A stretch of DNA of 19,402 bases, from positions 1 to 19,402 of the forward strand of contig CAIPNN010000311.1 in the NCBI GenBank assembly GCA_903866425.1, given 5' to 3'. The stretch comes from an uncultured Actinomycetes bacterium. Its GTDB lineage: Bacteria > Actinomycetota > Thermoleophilia > Miltoncostaeales > Miltoncostaeaceae. The position numbers and the translations under genes were made by a program. The notes beneath the pieces are model-generated. The model had not been told where the DNA came from. It saw only the letters and a program-made list of their open reading frames with translations, and searched no databases. Below are positions 7,508 through 15,193 of the stretch, piece after piece; the first letter of the stretch is position 1; each line of letters opens with the position of its first letter.

Positions 7508-7983
7508 GACGCCTCGGCCCAGAGCGGCGGCCCCACCACCGTCATGCCGGCGGTGGCAGCAGCACGGGCGAAGGCCTCTGGCACCGGGACACCGTCGGGC
7601 GTTGCCGCAAACGCATCGAAGAACCGCTCCATGCCCGATGGCGTGAACATCACCAGCATGCGCGCCGGGGTATCAGTGAAGTTGGCGAAGCAGTGGGCAA
7701 CCCCGCGCGGCACGAATACGAATGAGCCCGCGGGCGCATCTGCAAGGTCGTCGCCCAGCCGAAACCGCACGGTGCCGTCGATGATGAACCACGACTCGTC
7801 TTCATTGGCATGCACGTGCAGGGGCGGCCCATCGCCTGGCGCGATGACGTTCTCAACCGCAGTGAGGGATCCGCCTGCCTCATCACCGCGCACCTTGAAC
7901 ACCAGTGGCCCGCCCGCAGGCCCCTGAATGGTGGTGCCCTCACCCGGGAGTCGCACGATGGGCATGGCGGCATCGGTGGTCAT
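7504..7983 (-). CDS. Single-domain cupin protein
   Basis: A 159-residue protein with one cupin barrel. Motif 1 is PLHVHANEDESWFIIDG, giving metal ligands from HVH and the following Glu, and motif 2 is PRGVAHCFAN with the third His. This supports a bound divalent metal. The C-terminal part (about 115-159) is helical and Ala-rich. Cupins of this size include dioxygenases, isomerases and sugar- or quercetin-handling enzymes, and nothing here picks one. The gene starts 25 bases after the response-regulator stop, so it is the last member of the long minus-strand run. It overlaps the stop of the convergent YhaM-like gene by 4 bases, leaving no room for a separate terminator. Confidence 0.88.
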   Translation of the reverse strand: MTTDAAMPIVRLPGEGTTIQGPAGGPLVFKVRGDEAGGSLTAVENVIAPGDGPPLHVHANEDESWFIIDGTVRFRLGDDLADAPAGSFVFVPRGVAHCFANFTDTPARMLVMFTPSGMERFFDAFAATPDGVPVPEAFARAAATAGMTVVGPPLWAEAS

Positions 7984-8008
7984 GCGCTGACCGTACTCCG
8001 TGCCGCGT

Positions 8009-8692
8009 CTAGGGCGTGAGCCGGGCCTCGCCCGCGAGGTAGTACAGCGTGGCCTGCACCCGGCGATTGCCGTCGGGGCCGGCGTCGATGGGCAACTTGC
8101 GGAAGATTGCGGTCACATGCTTCTCCACCGCCGATCGGCCCACACTGAGGCGCTTGGCGATGCCGTCGTTGCCGTAGCCCTGCGCGATGAGGTGCATCAC
8201 GTCGCGCTCGGCCGGAGTGAGGGGTGCCAGCGGGTCATGGTGCGCGGCCTCTTGCAACGCAAGTGCCTGCACCAGCGCGGCATCAATCACGGTGCCCCCT
8301 GCGTGCACACGCCGGATTGCGTCGAGGAGTTCTGCGGGGTTGGCCACGTTGTCCTTCAGCAGGTACCCGCAGCGCGACTCGCCGCCTGCGAGCAGCGTTG
8401 CCGCCACTGCTGCCTCGGCGAACTGGCTGAACACGATGACGCCGGTACGCCCGCTGTGTGCGCGTGCCCGCTGCGCCACCTGCAGCCCCTCATCCGTTGA
8501 TGTGGGCGGCATGCGCAGGTCGGTGATGACCACGTCGGGTGTGTGGCGCTGCACGGCCACCACTGCGGTGTCGCGGTCACCGTCCACCTCGAGCACCGCA
8601 ACCTCCGGCATCGCACCGAGCAGCTCGGTGAGGCCGTGCGCGAAGATCGCGTTGTCTTCGGCAACGACGATGGAGATGGCCGGATGGGGCAT
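8009..8692 (-). CDS. NarL/LuxR-family response regulator
   Basis: A 227-residue two-component response regulator. The receiver domain (about 5-125) has the acidic pair Glu12-Asp13, the phospho-acceptor Asp58 in VVITDLRMP and Lys113 in YLLKD. The output domain is a LuxR-type helix-turn-helix (about 157-200): LTPAERDVMHLIAQG, then IAKRLSVGRSAVEKHV. It should bind DNA after phosphorylation by the kinase encoded immediately upstream. Start chosen at ATG 8692, which has AGGG 7 bases ahead; an in-frame GTG two codons earlier (8698) directly abuts that site. The receiver loop after Asp58 (PPTSTDEGL) is slightly longer than usual. Its target genes cannot be read from the sequence. Confidence 0.95.
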   Translation of the reverse strand: MPHPAISIVVAEDNAIFAHGLTELLGAMPEVAVLEVDGDRDTAVVAVQRHTPDVVITDLRMPPTSTDEGLQVAQRARAHSGRTGVIVFSQFAEAAVAATLLAGGESRCGYLLKDNVANPAELLDAIRRVHAGGTVIDAALVQALALQEAAHHDPLAPLTPAERDVMHLIAQGYGNDGIAKRLSVGRSAVEKHVTAIFRKLPIDAGPDGNRRVQATLYYLAGEARLTP

Positions 8693-8699
8693 GTGCACA

Positions 8700-8703
8700 C
8701 CCT
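8700..8703 (-). promoter_or_regulatory. Ribosome binding site of the response regulator
   Basis: AGGG on the minus strand, 7 bases before ATG 8692. It touches the competing GTG at 8698 too closely for that codon to be used, so it decides the start. Confidence 0.5.
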
Positions 8704-8733
8704 AGCCGCGAGCCGTGAACTGACGGCGATACC

Positions 8734-8758
8734 GACATTCCGGAAATCCGGAGATGTC
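8734..8758 (-). other. Imperfect hairpin between kinase and regulator genes
   Basis: GACATTCCGG (8734-8743), loop AAAT, then CCGGAGATGTC (8748-8758) can pair with one bulged base. It covers most of the kinase stop codon and lies in the 64-base gap before the regulator. No T tract follows on the minus strand, so a full terminator is unlikely; it could adjust relative expression or mRNA stability. Confidence 0.4.
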
Positions 8759-9833
8759 AGCCGGCGGCGGGCACCTCGGCCTCCACGGCCGTGCCGTTGT
8801 CCGGGGTGCTGGCCACGTGCAGGGTGCCGCCAACCAGGGCAATACGCTCGCGCATACCGATGAGGCCGAACGATCCGTCCTTGTCCTCGTCGCCCAGCGT
8901 GAGCCCCCGGCCGTCGTCCTGTACCCGCAGCAGCAGGCGGTCGGCATCCGGTCGCGACACCGCAATGTGCACCGACGACGCCTGCGCGTGCTTGCTCACA
9001 TTCGCCAGCGCCTCCTGCGCCACGCGGTACAGGGCCTCCGTCGCGGCCGACGGGGCATCGAGGTTGGCGGTGCACTCCACGTCACACGCCACGCCGGTGC
9101 GGCCTGTGAACTCCGCGGCGAGGGTGTCCAGAGCCTCCACGAGGCCGCGCCCCTCGAGTGCCTGGGGGCGCAGGCCGGTGACCAGGCGCCTGGCCGACTC
9201 GATGGCGTTTGCAAGATCCTCCTGCGAACGCTGCAGGCTTGCCGCGGCGCGGGCGGGATCGTCGGCGCTCAGGCCCACCGTTGCGATGTCGGCGCGCACC
9301 GCGGCCAGCGTCTGCAGCAGGTCGTCGTGCAGGTCGCGGGCCATGCGCTCGCGCTCCGCCTGCGCGGCACGATCGCGCTCGGCGGCCACGCGTGCAGCCT
9401 CAGCCTCATCGCGTGCCTCCTGCAGCAGGCGCTCTTGCTCCTTGCGGTCGCTGGCATCACGCGTGACGCCGAGAATCTCCACCAGCGCTCCGGTGTCGTT
9501 GTACCGCGGGATGACGTACAGCTCCGTCCACACGGTGGAGCCGTCCTTGCAGTAGTACTCGCGCTCGCCCCAGTAGGTGGGCGGGGGCTGCTCGCCCCGG
9601 GCAAGCGCCGCGTACATCTCCTCGTAGTACTGCAGCGTGAGCGCCACCGACTCGGGCGTCATCATCTCGTCGAGGGGCTGCACCATGGCCTCCTCGGGGG
9701 TGAGCCCACGCATCCGCTCAACAGACGGACTCACGTAGGTGATCTCGCCCGCGACTGACATCTTCCAGATGACGTCGTTCGCACTTTCTGCGAGCAGGCT
9801 GAGGATCTCGATGTCGTCGCCGGGAGGCAGCAT
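8757..9833 (-). CDS. PAS-domain sensor histidine kinase (HisKA_3, NarX/DesK class)
   Basis: A 358-residue kinase without membrane segments, so probably a cytoplasmic sensor. An N-terminal PAS domain (about 8-130) contains ANDVIWKMSVAGEITYVSPS and closes with the PAC-like segment LVEILGVTRDASDRKEQE. A charged coiled coil (about 130-165) leads into the HisKA_3 dimerisation helix with phospho-acceptor His169 in ARDLHDDLLQ. The ATPase domain shows the N box (ALYRVAQEALANVSKHA, about 267-283), DDGRGL (306-311) and GLIGMRERI (323-331). It is paired with the response regulator 64 bases downstream, making a complete NarL-type system. The signal is unknown; no haem- or flavin-specific PAS residues could be identified. 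Starts at ATG 9833, 18 bases after the GNAT stop. Confidence 0.95.
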   Translation of the reverse strand: MLPPGDDIEILSLLAESANDVIWKMSVAGEITYVSPSVERMRGLTPEEAMVQPLDEMMTPESVALTLQYYEEMYAALARGEQPPPTYWGEREYYCKDGSTVWTELYVIPRYNDTGALVEILGVTRDASDRKEQERLLQEARDEAEAARVAAERDRAAQAERERMARDLHDDLLQTLAAVRADIATVGLSADDPARAAASLQRSQEDLANAIESARRLVTGLRPQALEGRGLVEALDTLAAEFTGRTGVACDVECTANLDAPSAATEALYRVAQEALANVSKHAQASSVHIAVSRPDADRLLLRVQDDGRGLTLGDEDKDGSFGLIGMRERIALVGGTLHVASTPDNGTAVEAEVPAAG

Positions 9834-9851
9834 CCGGAAAACCCTATTCGA

Positions 9852-10679
9852 TCAGCCCACCTCGAGTGTGCAGACGGCGAAAATCTGCTGCGTCGGCAGG
9901 GCTGGCACGCCGCCGCGGTACATGCGCACGCATTCGAACCCCGGCACCATGCCGAGATCGCGTGCCATCACTCCGGCCTCGGTGTTGGCCGTATTCACGT
10001 CGACGTGCAGCATCACGCCGGGCAGGGCCGCGGCGAGTGAGCGGATGATCTCGGCAGCGCGGCCGGCATCGGGGGCGTAGAGCGGCCCGATGCGCCAGCC
10101 GTCGGCGGCCTCGCGGGCCACGCCGAAGCCGTCGGGCACACCACCGGCATCAACCGACGCACGCACGATGTGCGGGGCACCGAGCCAGGCGCGCATGAAG
10201 TCGCGCCGCTCGCCGGGGAAGCAGGCATCGTCGATGGCGAGAAGCGCCTCGATGTCCACGGTGTCGCCGGGCCTGATGTGGTCGTGCTCTGCGGGGGTGG
10301 GGATGCCTGAGTGCCGGTGGTGGGAATGCACCGCCTGGAACCCCAGGCGCTCGTACGCGTGCACGTTCTCAAGCACCCCGTCGGTGCCGACGATGCGCCC
10401 CTGGGCATAGTCACTGGCCGCGCGCGCAAGGCGAAGCCCGGCTGTGCCGCCCCGGTAGTCGGGTCGCACGATGTACATGCCGCAGAAGGCATATTCCGGC
10501 CCGAATCGGGGCATCGAGATGCTGCCCACCACCGCGCCGGCGTCTTCGGCCACGAAGAACCCGTCAGGATCGGTGGCCAGGAAGTACCGGCCATCCCCAG
10601 CGCCCGGGTTCCAGCCCTCGGCCGCGGCCCAGCTGAGCACCAGCGACATGTCGTCGGGGGTCATGGTGCGGATGATCAT
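9852..10679 (-). CDS. GNAT acetyltransferase with C-terminal Acetyltransf_18-like domain
   Basis: A 275-residue protein with two GNAT-type halves. The N-terminal half (about 1-125) starts IIRTMTPDDM, has the strand GSISMPRF, and carries motif A GMYIVRPDYRGGTAGLRLAR (67-86), which holds the acetyl-CoA pyrophosphate loop. It ends YERLGFQAVH. The C-terminal half (about 135-275) has DDACFPGERRDFMRAWL and a second fold ending LGMVPGFECVRMYRG, typical of the extra domain found in YitH-like GNAT proteins. The acceptor substrate is unknown. Spacing of 15 bases from ychF upstream and 18 to the kinase downstream places it inside the same run. Confidence 0.9.
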   Translation of the reverse strand: MIIRTMTPDDMSLVLSWAAAEGWNPGAGDGRYFLATDPDGFFVAEDAGAVVGSISMPRFGPEYAFCGMYIVRPDYRGGTAGLRLARAASDYAQGRIVGTDGVLENVHAYERLGFQAVHSHHRHSGIPTPAEHDHIRPGDTVDIEALLAIDDACFPGERRDFMRAWLGAPHIVRASVDAGGVPDGFGVAREAADGWRIGPLYAPDAGRAAEIIRSLAAALPGVMLHVDVNTANTEAGVMARDLGMVPGFECVRMYRGGVPALPTQQIFAVCTLEVG

Positions 10680-10694
10680 CGCGGGGCGCTCGGT

Positions 10695-11771
10695 CTAGAC
10701 GTTGAAGCGGATCTGCATCACATCGCCTTCTTGCACGATGTAATCCTTGCCCTCCATGCGGGCAAGTGCCTGTTCACGCGCCTTGCTGAACGATCCGCAC
10801 TCCACCAGCTTGTCCCACGCGACGACTTCGGCACGGATGAAGCCGCGCTCCATGTCGCTGTGGATCTTGCCGGCGGCCTGATCGGCCGGGGTGCCGCGGC
10901 GAATGGGCCAGGCCCGCGCCTCGGGCGGGCCTGAGCCGGTGAAGAATGTGACCAAGTCGAGCAGGCGGTAGCCGGCCTGGATGAGGGCGTCGGCGCCGCG
11001 GGTGGCACCCAGGCCCATCTCCTCTGCGAACTCCGCGGCATCGGCGGGGTCCATCTCGGCCAGTTCAAGCTCAACGCCCACCGGCAGCGCCAGCGCCTGC
11101 GCGCCCTGTGCCTCGGCGTAGGCCACGATGTCGGCGGGAGGGTCGCCCGGGTCGTCAGTGTTGATGAGATACAGCGTGGGCTTCGCGGTGAGCAGGCCCA
11201 TGCCGGTGGCAACCGCCACGGCGTCTTCGTTGTCCATGGTGCGGATGGGCTTGCCGTCGCCGAGCCATGCGGTGATGGCCTCGAGCGCCGCGGCCTCGGC
11301 CTTGGCGTCGGGGTCGCCGGCACGTACGCCCTTCTGCACCTTCTCCTCGCGACGGGCCACCTGATCGGCGTCGGCGAGAATGAGCTCGGTGTCGACGGCC
11401 TCCATGTCGCCCAGCGGGTCGATGCGCTCGAGCGGGTGGGGCACCTCGGCGTTGGCGAACCCGCGCACCACGTGCACCGTGGCTTCCAGTTCGCGGATGC
11501 GCCCAAGTGCTGCGCCGCCCATGCCCTCACCCTTGCCGGCACCCTCGCTGAGGCCGGCGATGTCGACCACCTCAACCTGTGCGCACACGCGGTTGGGGAT
11601 GTCCTGCACATCGGCGATGGCGTCGATGCGCGCGTCGGGCACGTCGGCCACACCGCGGTTGGGCTCGCGGGTGGTGAAGGGGTAGGACGCAACCTCGGCC
11701 TGACCGCCCGTCACCAAGTTGAACAGGGCGGTCTTGCCGGAGTTGGTCAGGCCAAGCAGGCCGAGTTGCAG
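10695..11771 (-). CDS. ychF: Ribosome-associated ATPase/GTPase YchF (Obg family), CTG start
   Basis: A 358-residue YchF/OLA1 protein when begun at CTG 11771. The first standard start, TTG 11717, would remove the P-loop GLTNSGKT (residues 8-15), so it cannot be right. No ATG, GTG or TTG exists in frame between the upstream stop and the P-loop; only CTG codons do. CTG 11771 gives MQLGLLGLTNSGKT and has a GGGGG run 8 bases ahead. Other marks are switch II DIAGLSEGAGKGEGMGG, a nucleotide-base motif region LINTDD (NTDD where NKxD or the YchF-type NxxE is usual), a helical insert, and a C-terminal TGS domain ending KDYIVQEGDVMQIRF. YchF binds ribosomes and affects stress responses. CTG follows the upstream TGA by 1 base, suggesting re-initiation. 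Confidence 0.9.
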   Translation of the reverse strand: MQLGLLGLTNSGKTALFNLVTGGQAEVASYPFTTREPNRGVADVPDARIDAIADVQDIPNRVCAQVEVVDIAGLSEGAGKGEGMGGAALGRIRELEATVHVVRGFANAEVPHPLERIDPLGDMEAVDTELILADADQVARREEKVQKGVRAGDPDAKAEAAALEAITAWLGDGKPIRTMDNEDAVAVATGMGLLTAKPTLYLINTDDPGDPPADIVAYAEAQGAQALALPVGVELELAEMDPADAAEFAEEMGLGATRGADALIQAGYRLLDLVTFFTGSGPPEARAWPIRRGTPADQAAGKIHSDMERGFIRAEVVAWDKLVECGSFSKAREQALARMEGKDYIVQEGDVMQIRFNV

Positions 11772-11772
11772 C

Positions 11773-11997
11773 TCAGGAACCCCCGCCGAAGCCCAGGCGG
11801 CTCTTGGCCTCGCCGGGCAGCACCCGCAGGTAGGTGACCTTGCTCAGGTTCACCACGTTGTCGCCCTCCTCGGAGGTGACCTGGTGAAACCCACCATCGC
11901 CCGCGTAGGCGGCGCTGAGTGCGGTGACGTCGGAATCATCCACCGTCACCAGCAGCACACCGCCGCCTTCGAGACCCAGCTCAACCCGTCGACTCAC
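11773..11997 (-). CDS. Small beta-rich protein of unknown function
   Basis: A 74-residue protein from GTG 11997, whose start overlaps the radical SAM stop by 4 bases (GTGA). It opens with SRRVELGLEGGGVLLVTVDDSDV, passes a loop rich in Gly, Asp and Glu (YAGDGGFHQVTSEEGDNV), then has a strand VNLSKVTYLRVLPG and ends GFGGGS. The alternation suggests a small beta barrel or sandwich. There is no signal peptide or membrane segment and no Cys; a single His is present. The LSKVTYLRV ending is reminiscent of small actinobacterial proteins such as DUF3107, but I cannot assign it. Its reality is supported by the exact overlaps on both sides and by codon use like its neighbours. Confidence 0.75.
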   Translation of the reverse strand: MSRRVELGLEGGGVLLVTVDDSDVTALSAAYAGDGGFHQVTSEEGDNVVNLSKVTYLRVLPGEAKSRLGFGGGS

Positions 11998-13634
11998 GAA
12001 AGCACCTTCAGCGAGTCGGACTGCTGGCCACCCTCCGGGGTCTCCGGCGGGGTCCAGGCGGGCAGACGACGGATGGCGTCGAGGTGCTCCATCGACTCAG
12101 GCTGGTCGGTGAACTTGAGCAGCTGCTTGCGGCCGTACGAACGGAAGATGGCCACACCCAGCGTCTCGTAGATGGTGCGCATGCCGCGCTGCGAGATGGT
12201 GGTGCGGATGAGCTTGAAGCTCTCCGACGGACGGTTGGTGAGCCACAGGCGGATCGCCTTCGGCAGGTTCTTCATGAAGTTCCACTCGGTGGCAAGGCGG
12301 GCCATGCGCCAGATGTTGGCGCGCACTTCCTTGCGGCCCAGCTCCCACGGCGTCTTCTTGGAGTAGAAGCGCAGCATGTTCTTCCAGGTCTCCATCTGCA
12401 GCTGATACGGAGTCATCAGCTTGGGCTGGATGATGCAGTGGTGGCCGTCGTACAGCGAGTAATCGTCGGTGAGCACACGGCCCTCGGCGCGCATCTGCGA
12501 GTCGAATGCGGTGCCCGGCAGGGTGGTGAGCATCATCATCTGCAGGGTGTCCACACCGTGCTCGATGGCGAAGTCGACCGTGGCACGCACCGTCTCGGGC
12601 GTGTCGGTGTCGGCACCCACCACGAACATGCCGTGCACACGGATGCCGTAGTCGTGAAGCAGCTTGATCGAGGTGGTGATGTGCTCCACCGTCTGCTTCT
12701 TGTTGTAGGCGTCGAGGCCCTCCTGCGTGATGCTCTCGAAGCCGATGTACACCATGTAGCAACCGGAGTCGCGCATGAGCGACAGCAGCTCGTGGTCGGG
12801 CTCGAGGGTCTGCTTGCTCTTGTAGATCGAGTCGGCGCGGATCTGTGCGGTCCACTGGGGCGTGATGCCCTCGTCGATCATGGCGTGGAAGAGGCTCTTG
12901 GCCTGCTTCTTGTCGACGATGAAGATGTCGTCGTAGAAGAAGACGCGCTCGGGGTTGACCATGCGGAGCTCGGTCATCATGTTCTCAACCGAACGGGTGC
13001 GCAGCTTGCGGCCGAACATCTTGATGACGCTGCAGAACGAGCAGTCGTAGGGGCAGCCCCACTTCATCATGATGGGGTGCGTCACCATGCGCTCGCGGCC
13101 CTCGAGCAGGTCGAGTGCGGGGAACGGCAGCTCGTCGAGGTCCTCGCCGGAGGCAGGCGGGGCCTCGGGGTTGTCCACCTGGTTGCCGTCGGCGTCCAGG
13201 TAGCTGAGCCCCATGATCTCGTGCAGCCCCTCGGGGTTGCGGTCGCCGCGGAACCACTCCATGAACTGCGCAAAGCCCACGTGGCCCTCGCGACGGATGA
13301 CGTAGTCGGCGTGCTGCAGCGCTTCGTGCGACATGAAGGTGACGTGCGAGCCACCGAACAGCACCGGGATGCCGGCGTCGCGGCACTTCTTGGCGTACGC
13401 GTAACCCTCAAGCGTTGTGTTGGTGGTGGTGGAGATGCACACCAGGTCGGCGCTGAGGACGTCGTTCCAGTCAACTTCCACGCCGCGGATGAGCTCGCAG
13501 TAGATGTGCTGATCCACATCGTCGTAGGTGTTGCGCGCGATCGCCGCGAGCAGCGGCAGACCCAACTTGGGCAGGTTCGCGATCTCGTAGATCGTTGCCC
13601 CGCGGGGCTTTGGCTCGATGTACCGGATCTTCAC
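11994..13634 (-). CDS. B12-binding domain radical SAM protein
   Basis: A 546-residue radical SAM enzyme. Residues about 1-150 look like a cobalamin-binding Rossmann domain (VCISTTTNTTLEGYAYAKKC, then GIPVLFGGSHVTFM) without the base-off DxHxxG motif. The iron-sulfur motif is CPYDCSFC, with Cys194, Cys198 and Cys201. The barrel continues with VFFYDDIFIVDKK, the GCYMVYIGFES strand and GMFVVGADTDT. The C-terminal 140 residues are helical and basic and not recognised. Relatives include BchE, hopanoid-modifying HpnJ/HpnP and class B methylthiotransferase-like enzymes, so methyl transfer or a cyclisation is possible, but the substrate is unknown. Starts at GTG 13634 with a strong GGAGG site; 32 bases follow the epimerase stop. 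Confidence 0.92.
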   Translation of the reverse strand: MKIRYIEPKPRGATIYEIANLPKLGLPLLAAIARNTYDDVDQHIYCELIRGVEVDWNDVLSADLVCISTTTNTTLEGYAYAKKCRDAGIPVLFGGSHVTFMSHEALQHADYVIRREGHVGFAQFMEWFRGDRNPEGLHEIMGLSYLDADGNQVDNPEAPPASGEDLDELPFPALDLLEGRERMVTHPIMMKWGCPYDCSFCSVIKMFGRKLRTRSVENMMTELRMVNPERVFFYDDIFIVDKKQAKSLFHAMIDEGITPQWTAQIRADSIYKSKQTLEPDHELLSLMRDSGCYMVYIGFESITQEGLDAYNKKQTVEHITTSIKLLHDYGIRVHGMFVVGADTDTPETVRATVDFAIEHGVDTLQMMMLTTLPGTAFDSQMRAEGRVLTDDYSLYDGHHCIIQPKLMTPYQLQMETWKNMLRFYSKKTPWELGRKEVRANIWRMARLATEWNFMKNLPKAIRLWLTNRPSESFKLIRTTISQRGMRTIYETLGVAIFRSYGRKQLLKFTDQPESMEHLDAIRRLPAWTPPETPEGGQQSDSLKVLS

Positions 13635-13642
13635 GCGTCAGG

Positions 13643-13647
13643 CCTCC
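13643..13647 (-). promoter_or_regulatory. Ribosome binding site of the radical SAM gene
   Basis: GGAGG on the minus strand, 8 bases before GTG 13634; one of the strongest such sites in the window and it fixes the GTG start. Confidence 0.75.
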
Positions 13648-13666
13648 GACGTGGTGTTCAAAGCGT

Positions 13667-14071
13667 TCAGTGTGCTTCGACGAGCTCGGTGAGCACGCCC
13701 CCCGTTGACCGGGGATGCAGGAAGGCAACGAGGTGCCCGCCCAGCCCGCGCCGAGGCGCGGTGTCAATCAGTTCGACGCCCGCATCTGCCAGTTCACGCA
13801 AGGTGGACTCCAGATGGGGGACAGCGAATGCCACATGATGCATGCCCGGGCCCTTCTTTGCGAGGAATCTGGCAACTCCAGTGTCGTCTGCCACCGGGGC
13901 GATGAGCTCCACATACGACGGGCCATTGCCCAGGAGCACTGCCTCGACGCCCTGTTCGGGCATCACCTCGCGCACACCCACCGCCATTCCGAGCGTGTCC
14001 CGGTAGACCGGGATCTCCGCGTCGAGGTCGGCCACGACGTAGCCGACATGGTGGATGAGGCCCAACTGCAC
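13667..14071 (-). CDS. mce: Methylmalonyl-CoA epimerase
   Basis: A 134-residue glyoxalase/vicinal-oxygen-chelate protein that interconverts (R)- and (S)-methylmalonyl-CoA between propionyl-CoA carboxylase and the B12-dependent mutase. The paired beta-alpha-beta-beta-beta modules begin HHVGYVVADLD and MHHVAFAVPHLE. Expected metal ligands are His8, Gln40 (in PEQGVEAVLLG), His79 (or the adjacent His78) and Glu129 (in LTELVE). The KKGPGMHHVAF and RGLGGHLVAFLHP stretches are characteristic of this enzyme rather than of other glyoxalase-fold proteins. Starts at GTG 14071, 21 bases after the nicotinate phosphoribosyltransferase stop, without a strong ribosome site. The mutase and carboxylase are not in this window; the neighbouring gene is another probable cobalamin user. 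Confidence 0.92.
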   Translation of the reverse strand: MQLGLIHHVGYVVADLDAEIPVYRDTLGMAVGVREVMPEQGVEAVLLGNGPSYVELIAPVADDTGVARFLAKKGPGMHHVAFAVPHLESTLRELADAGVELIDTAPRRGLGGHLVAFLHPRSTGGVLTELVEAH

Positions 14072-14092
14072 GCCGCCGATGGTAACGGACTG

Positions 14093-15193
14093 CTACCCCG
14101 GAACCAGCGCAACGGTCACAAGGCGCGGGTTCGGCTGCTCGCTGCGGCCCACCTTGGCGCAGGGGCGGCCGTCCACCCGCACGATGTCGCCGGTGAAGTC
14201 GTTTGAGCCGAGCAGCAGGCTTGACCCGACGCCGTAGGCATCAACCGGCACGCCCTGGTCCTCGAACGATGCAATCTTGGCGGCGTCGAATCCACCCGAC
14301 GCCACAATGCGCACGGCCCCATGGCCGGCGCTGTCGAGGGCGTCGCGCACCTTGTGCACCAACTCGGGCACCACGCCGGTGGGGGTGAAGCGGCCCATCT
14401 CCTGCCACAGACTGCGGTCGACCATGGTGGCCGAGGTGTCGAGCCGCACACCCCACAGGCGGTCGCCCAGGGCATCGGCAACCTCGAGCGCGGTGCGCAC
14501 GGAGTCGTTCTCGTAGTCAACGAGCACGATCACGTTGAGGTCGTCGGCGAAGCGATCGGCAAAGCGGGTTGCCGCCAGCACCGTGTCGCCGCCGTATGCG
14601 GCAATCAGGCCATGGGGCACGGTGCCCATGCCACGGCCGCCCCACCACGACGCCTGGGCGTCGGTGCTCACGCCGATGGCCCCGGCCACGTGCGCGGCCC
14701 AGCCGTCGCCGGTCTGCACCTGCCAGTGATCAAAGCGGGCGGGGAAATACAGGATGGGCTTGCCGCGGGCGGCATCCACCACCGCGCGCACGTTGCGGCT
14801 GATGAGGGTGCGGCGTCCCAGCACGCCCAGCACGAGGGTCTCGAGATGGGCGAAAAGGGCGTAGTCGCCCTCAATGCTCAGCACGGTCTCCCACGGCGCG
14901 ATCTCGTCGCCGTCGTACAGCGCCTTCACCTCAATGGCGTCGTGGGCGGGCTCCCAGCCGTCAGATGTGCGCCTACCGGCGCAGTTGGCGAGAATCGCAA
15001 GCGCCTCGTCAACGCCACCAAGCACCGCGTGCTCGCGCTGGAACACCTGCATCAGCACGCGCGGGTGGTGGTTGTCGGCCTCAAGCACCTCACGGGTGAA
15101 CGTGAAGTACGCATCGCTGTAGTACCCGTCGCGCATGCGCTCGACGGGCAGTTGGAACGTGGACGGCGAAAGCCGTGTGCGCTCCGTGCTCAG
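14093..15193 (-). CDS. pncB: Nicotinate phosphoribosyltransferase, CTG start
   Basis: A 366-residue enzyme of NAD salvage that joins nicotinate to PRPP to make nicotinate mononucleotide. Conserved features are TFQLPVERMRDGYYSDAYF at the N terminus, VLSIEGDYALFAHLETLVLG, STDAQASWWGGRGMGTVPHG, ALGDRLWGVRLDTS, and the phosphoribosyl-binding end RIVASGGFDAAKI with VDAYGVGSSLL. The first ATG (15136) would discard the conserved TFxLPVE segment. The frame runs upstream with no ATG, GTG or TTG to CTG 15193, which overlaps the previous stop as CTGA and has GAGGA 6 bases ahead. I therefore call CTG the start, giving MSTERTRLSPSTFQ. The exact family (PncB versus other type II phosphoribosyltransferases) is probable but not certain. 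Confidence 0.88.
   Translation of the reverse strand: MSTERTRLSPSTFQLPVERMRDGYYSDAYFTFTREVLEADNHHPRVLMQVFQREHAVLGGVDEALAILANCAGRRTSDGWEPAHDAIEVKALYDGDEIAPWETVLSIEGDYALFAHLETLVLGVLGRRTLISRNVRAVVDAARGKPILYFPARFDHWQVQTGDGWAAHVAGAIGVSTDAQASWWGGRGMGTVPHGLIAAYGGDTVLAATRFADRFADDLNVIVLVDYENDSVRTALEVADALGDRLWGVRLDTSATMVDRSLWQEMGRFTPTGVVPELVHKVRDALDSAGHGAVRIVASGGFDAAKIASFEDQGVPVDAYGVGSSLLLGSNDFTGDIVRVDGRPCAKVGRSEQPNPRLVTVALVPG

Noticed and set aside
12084..13838. 584-codon open frame on the plus strand opposite the radical SAM gene
   Set aside because: It is rich in His, Val, Gly, Arg and Leu with no domain, and mirrors the codon pattern of the real minus-strand gene. Long antisense frames are expected at this GC content.
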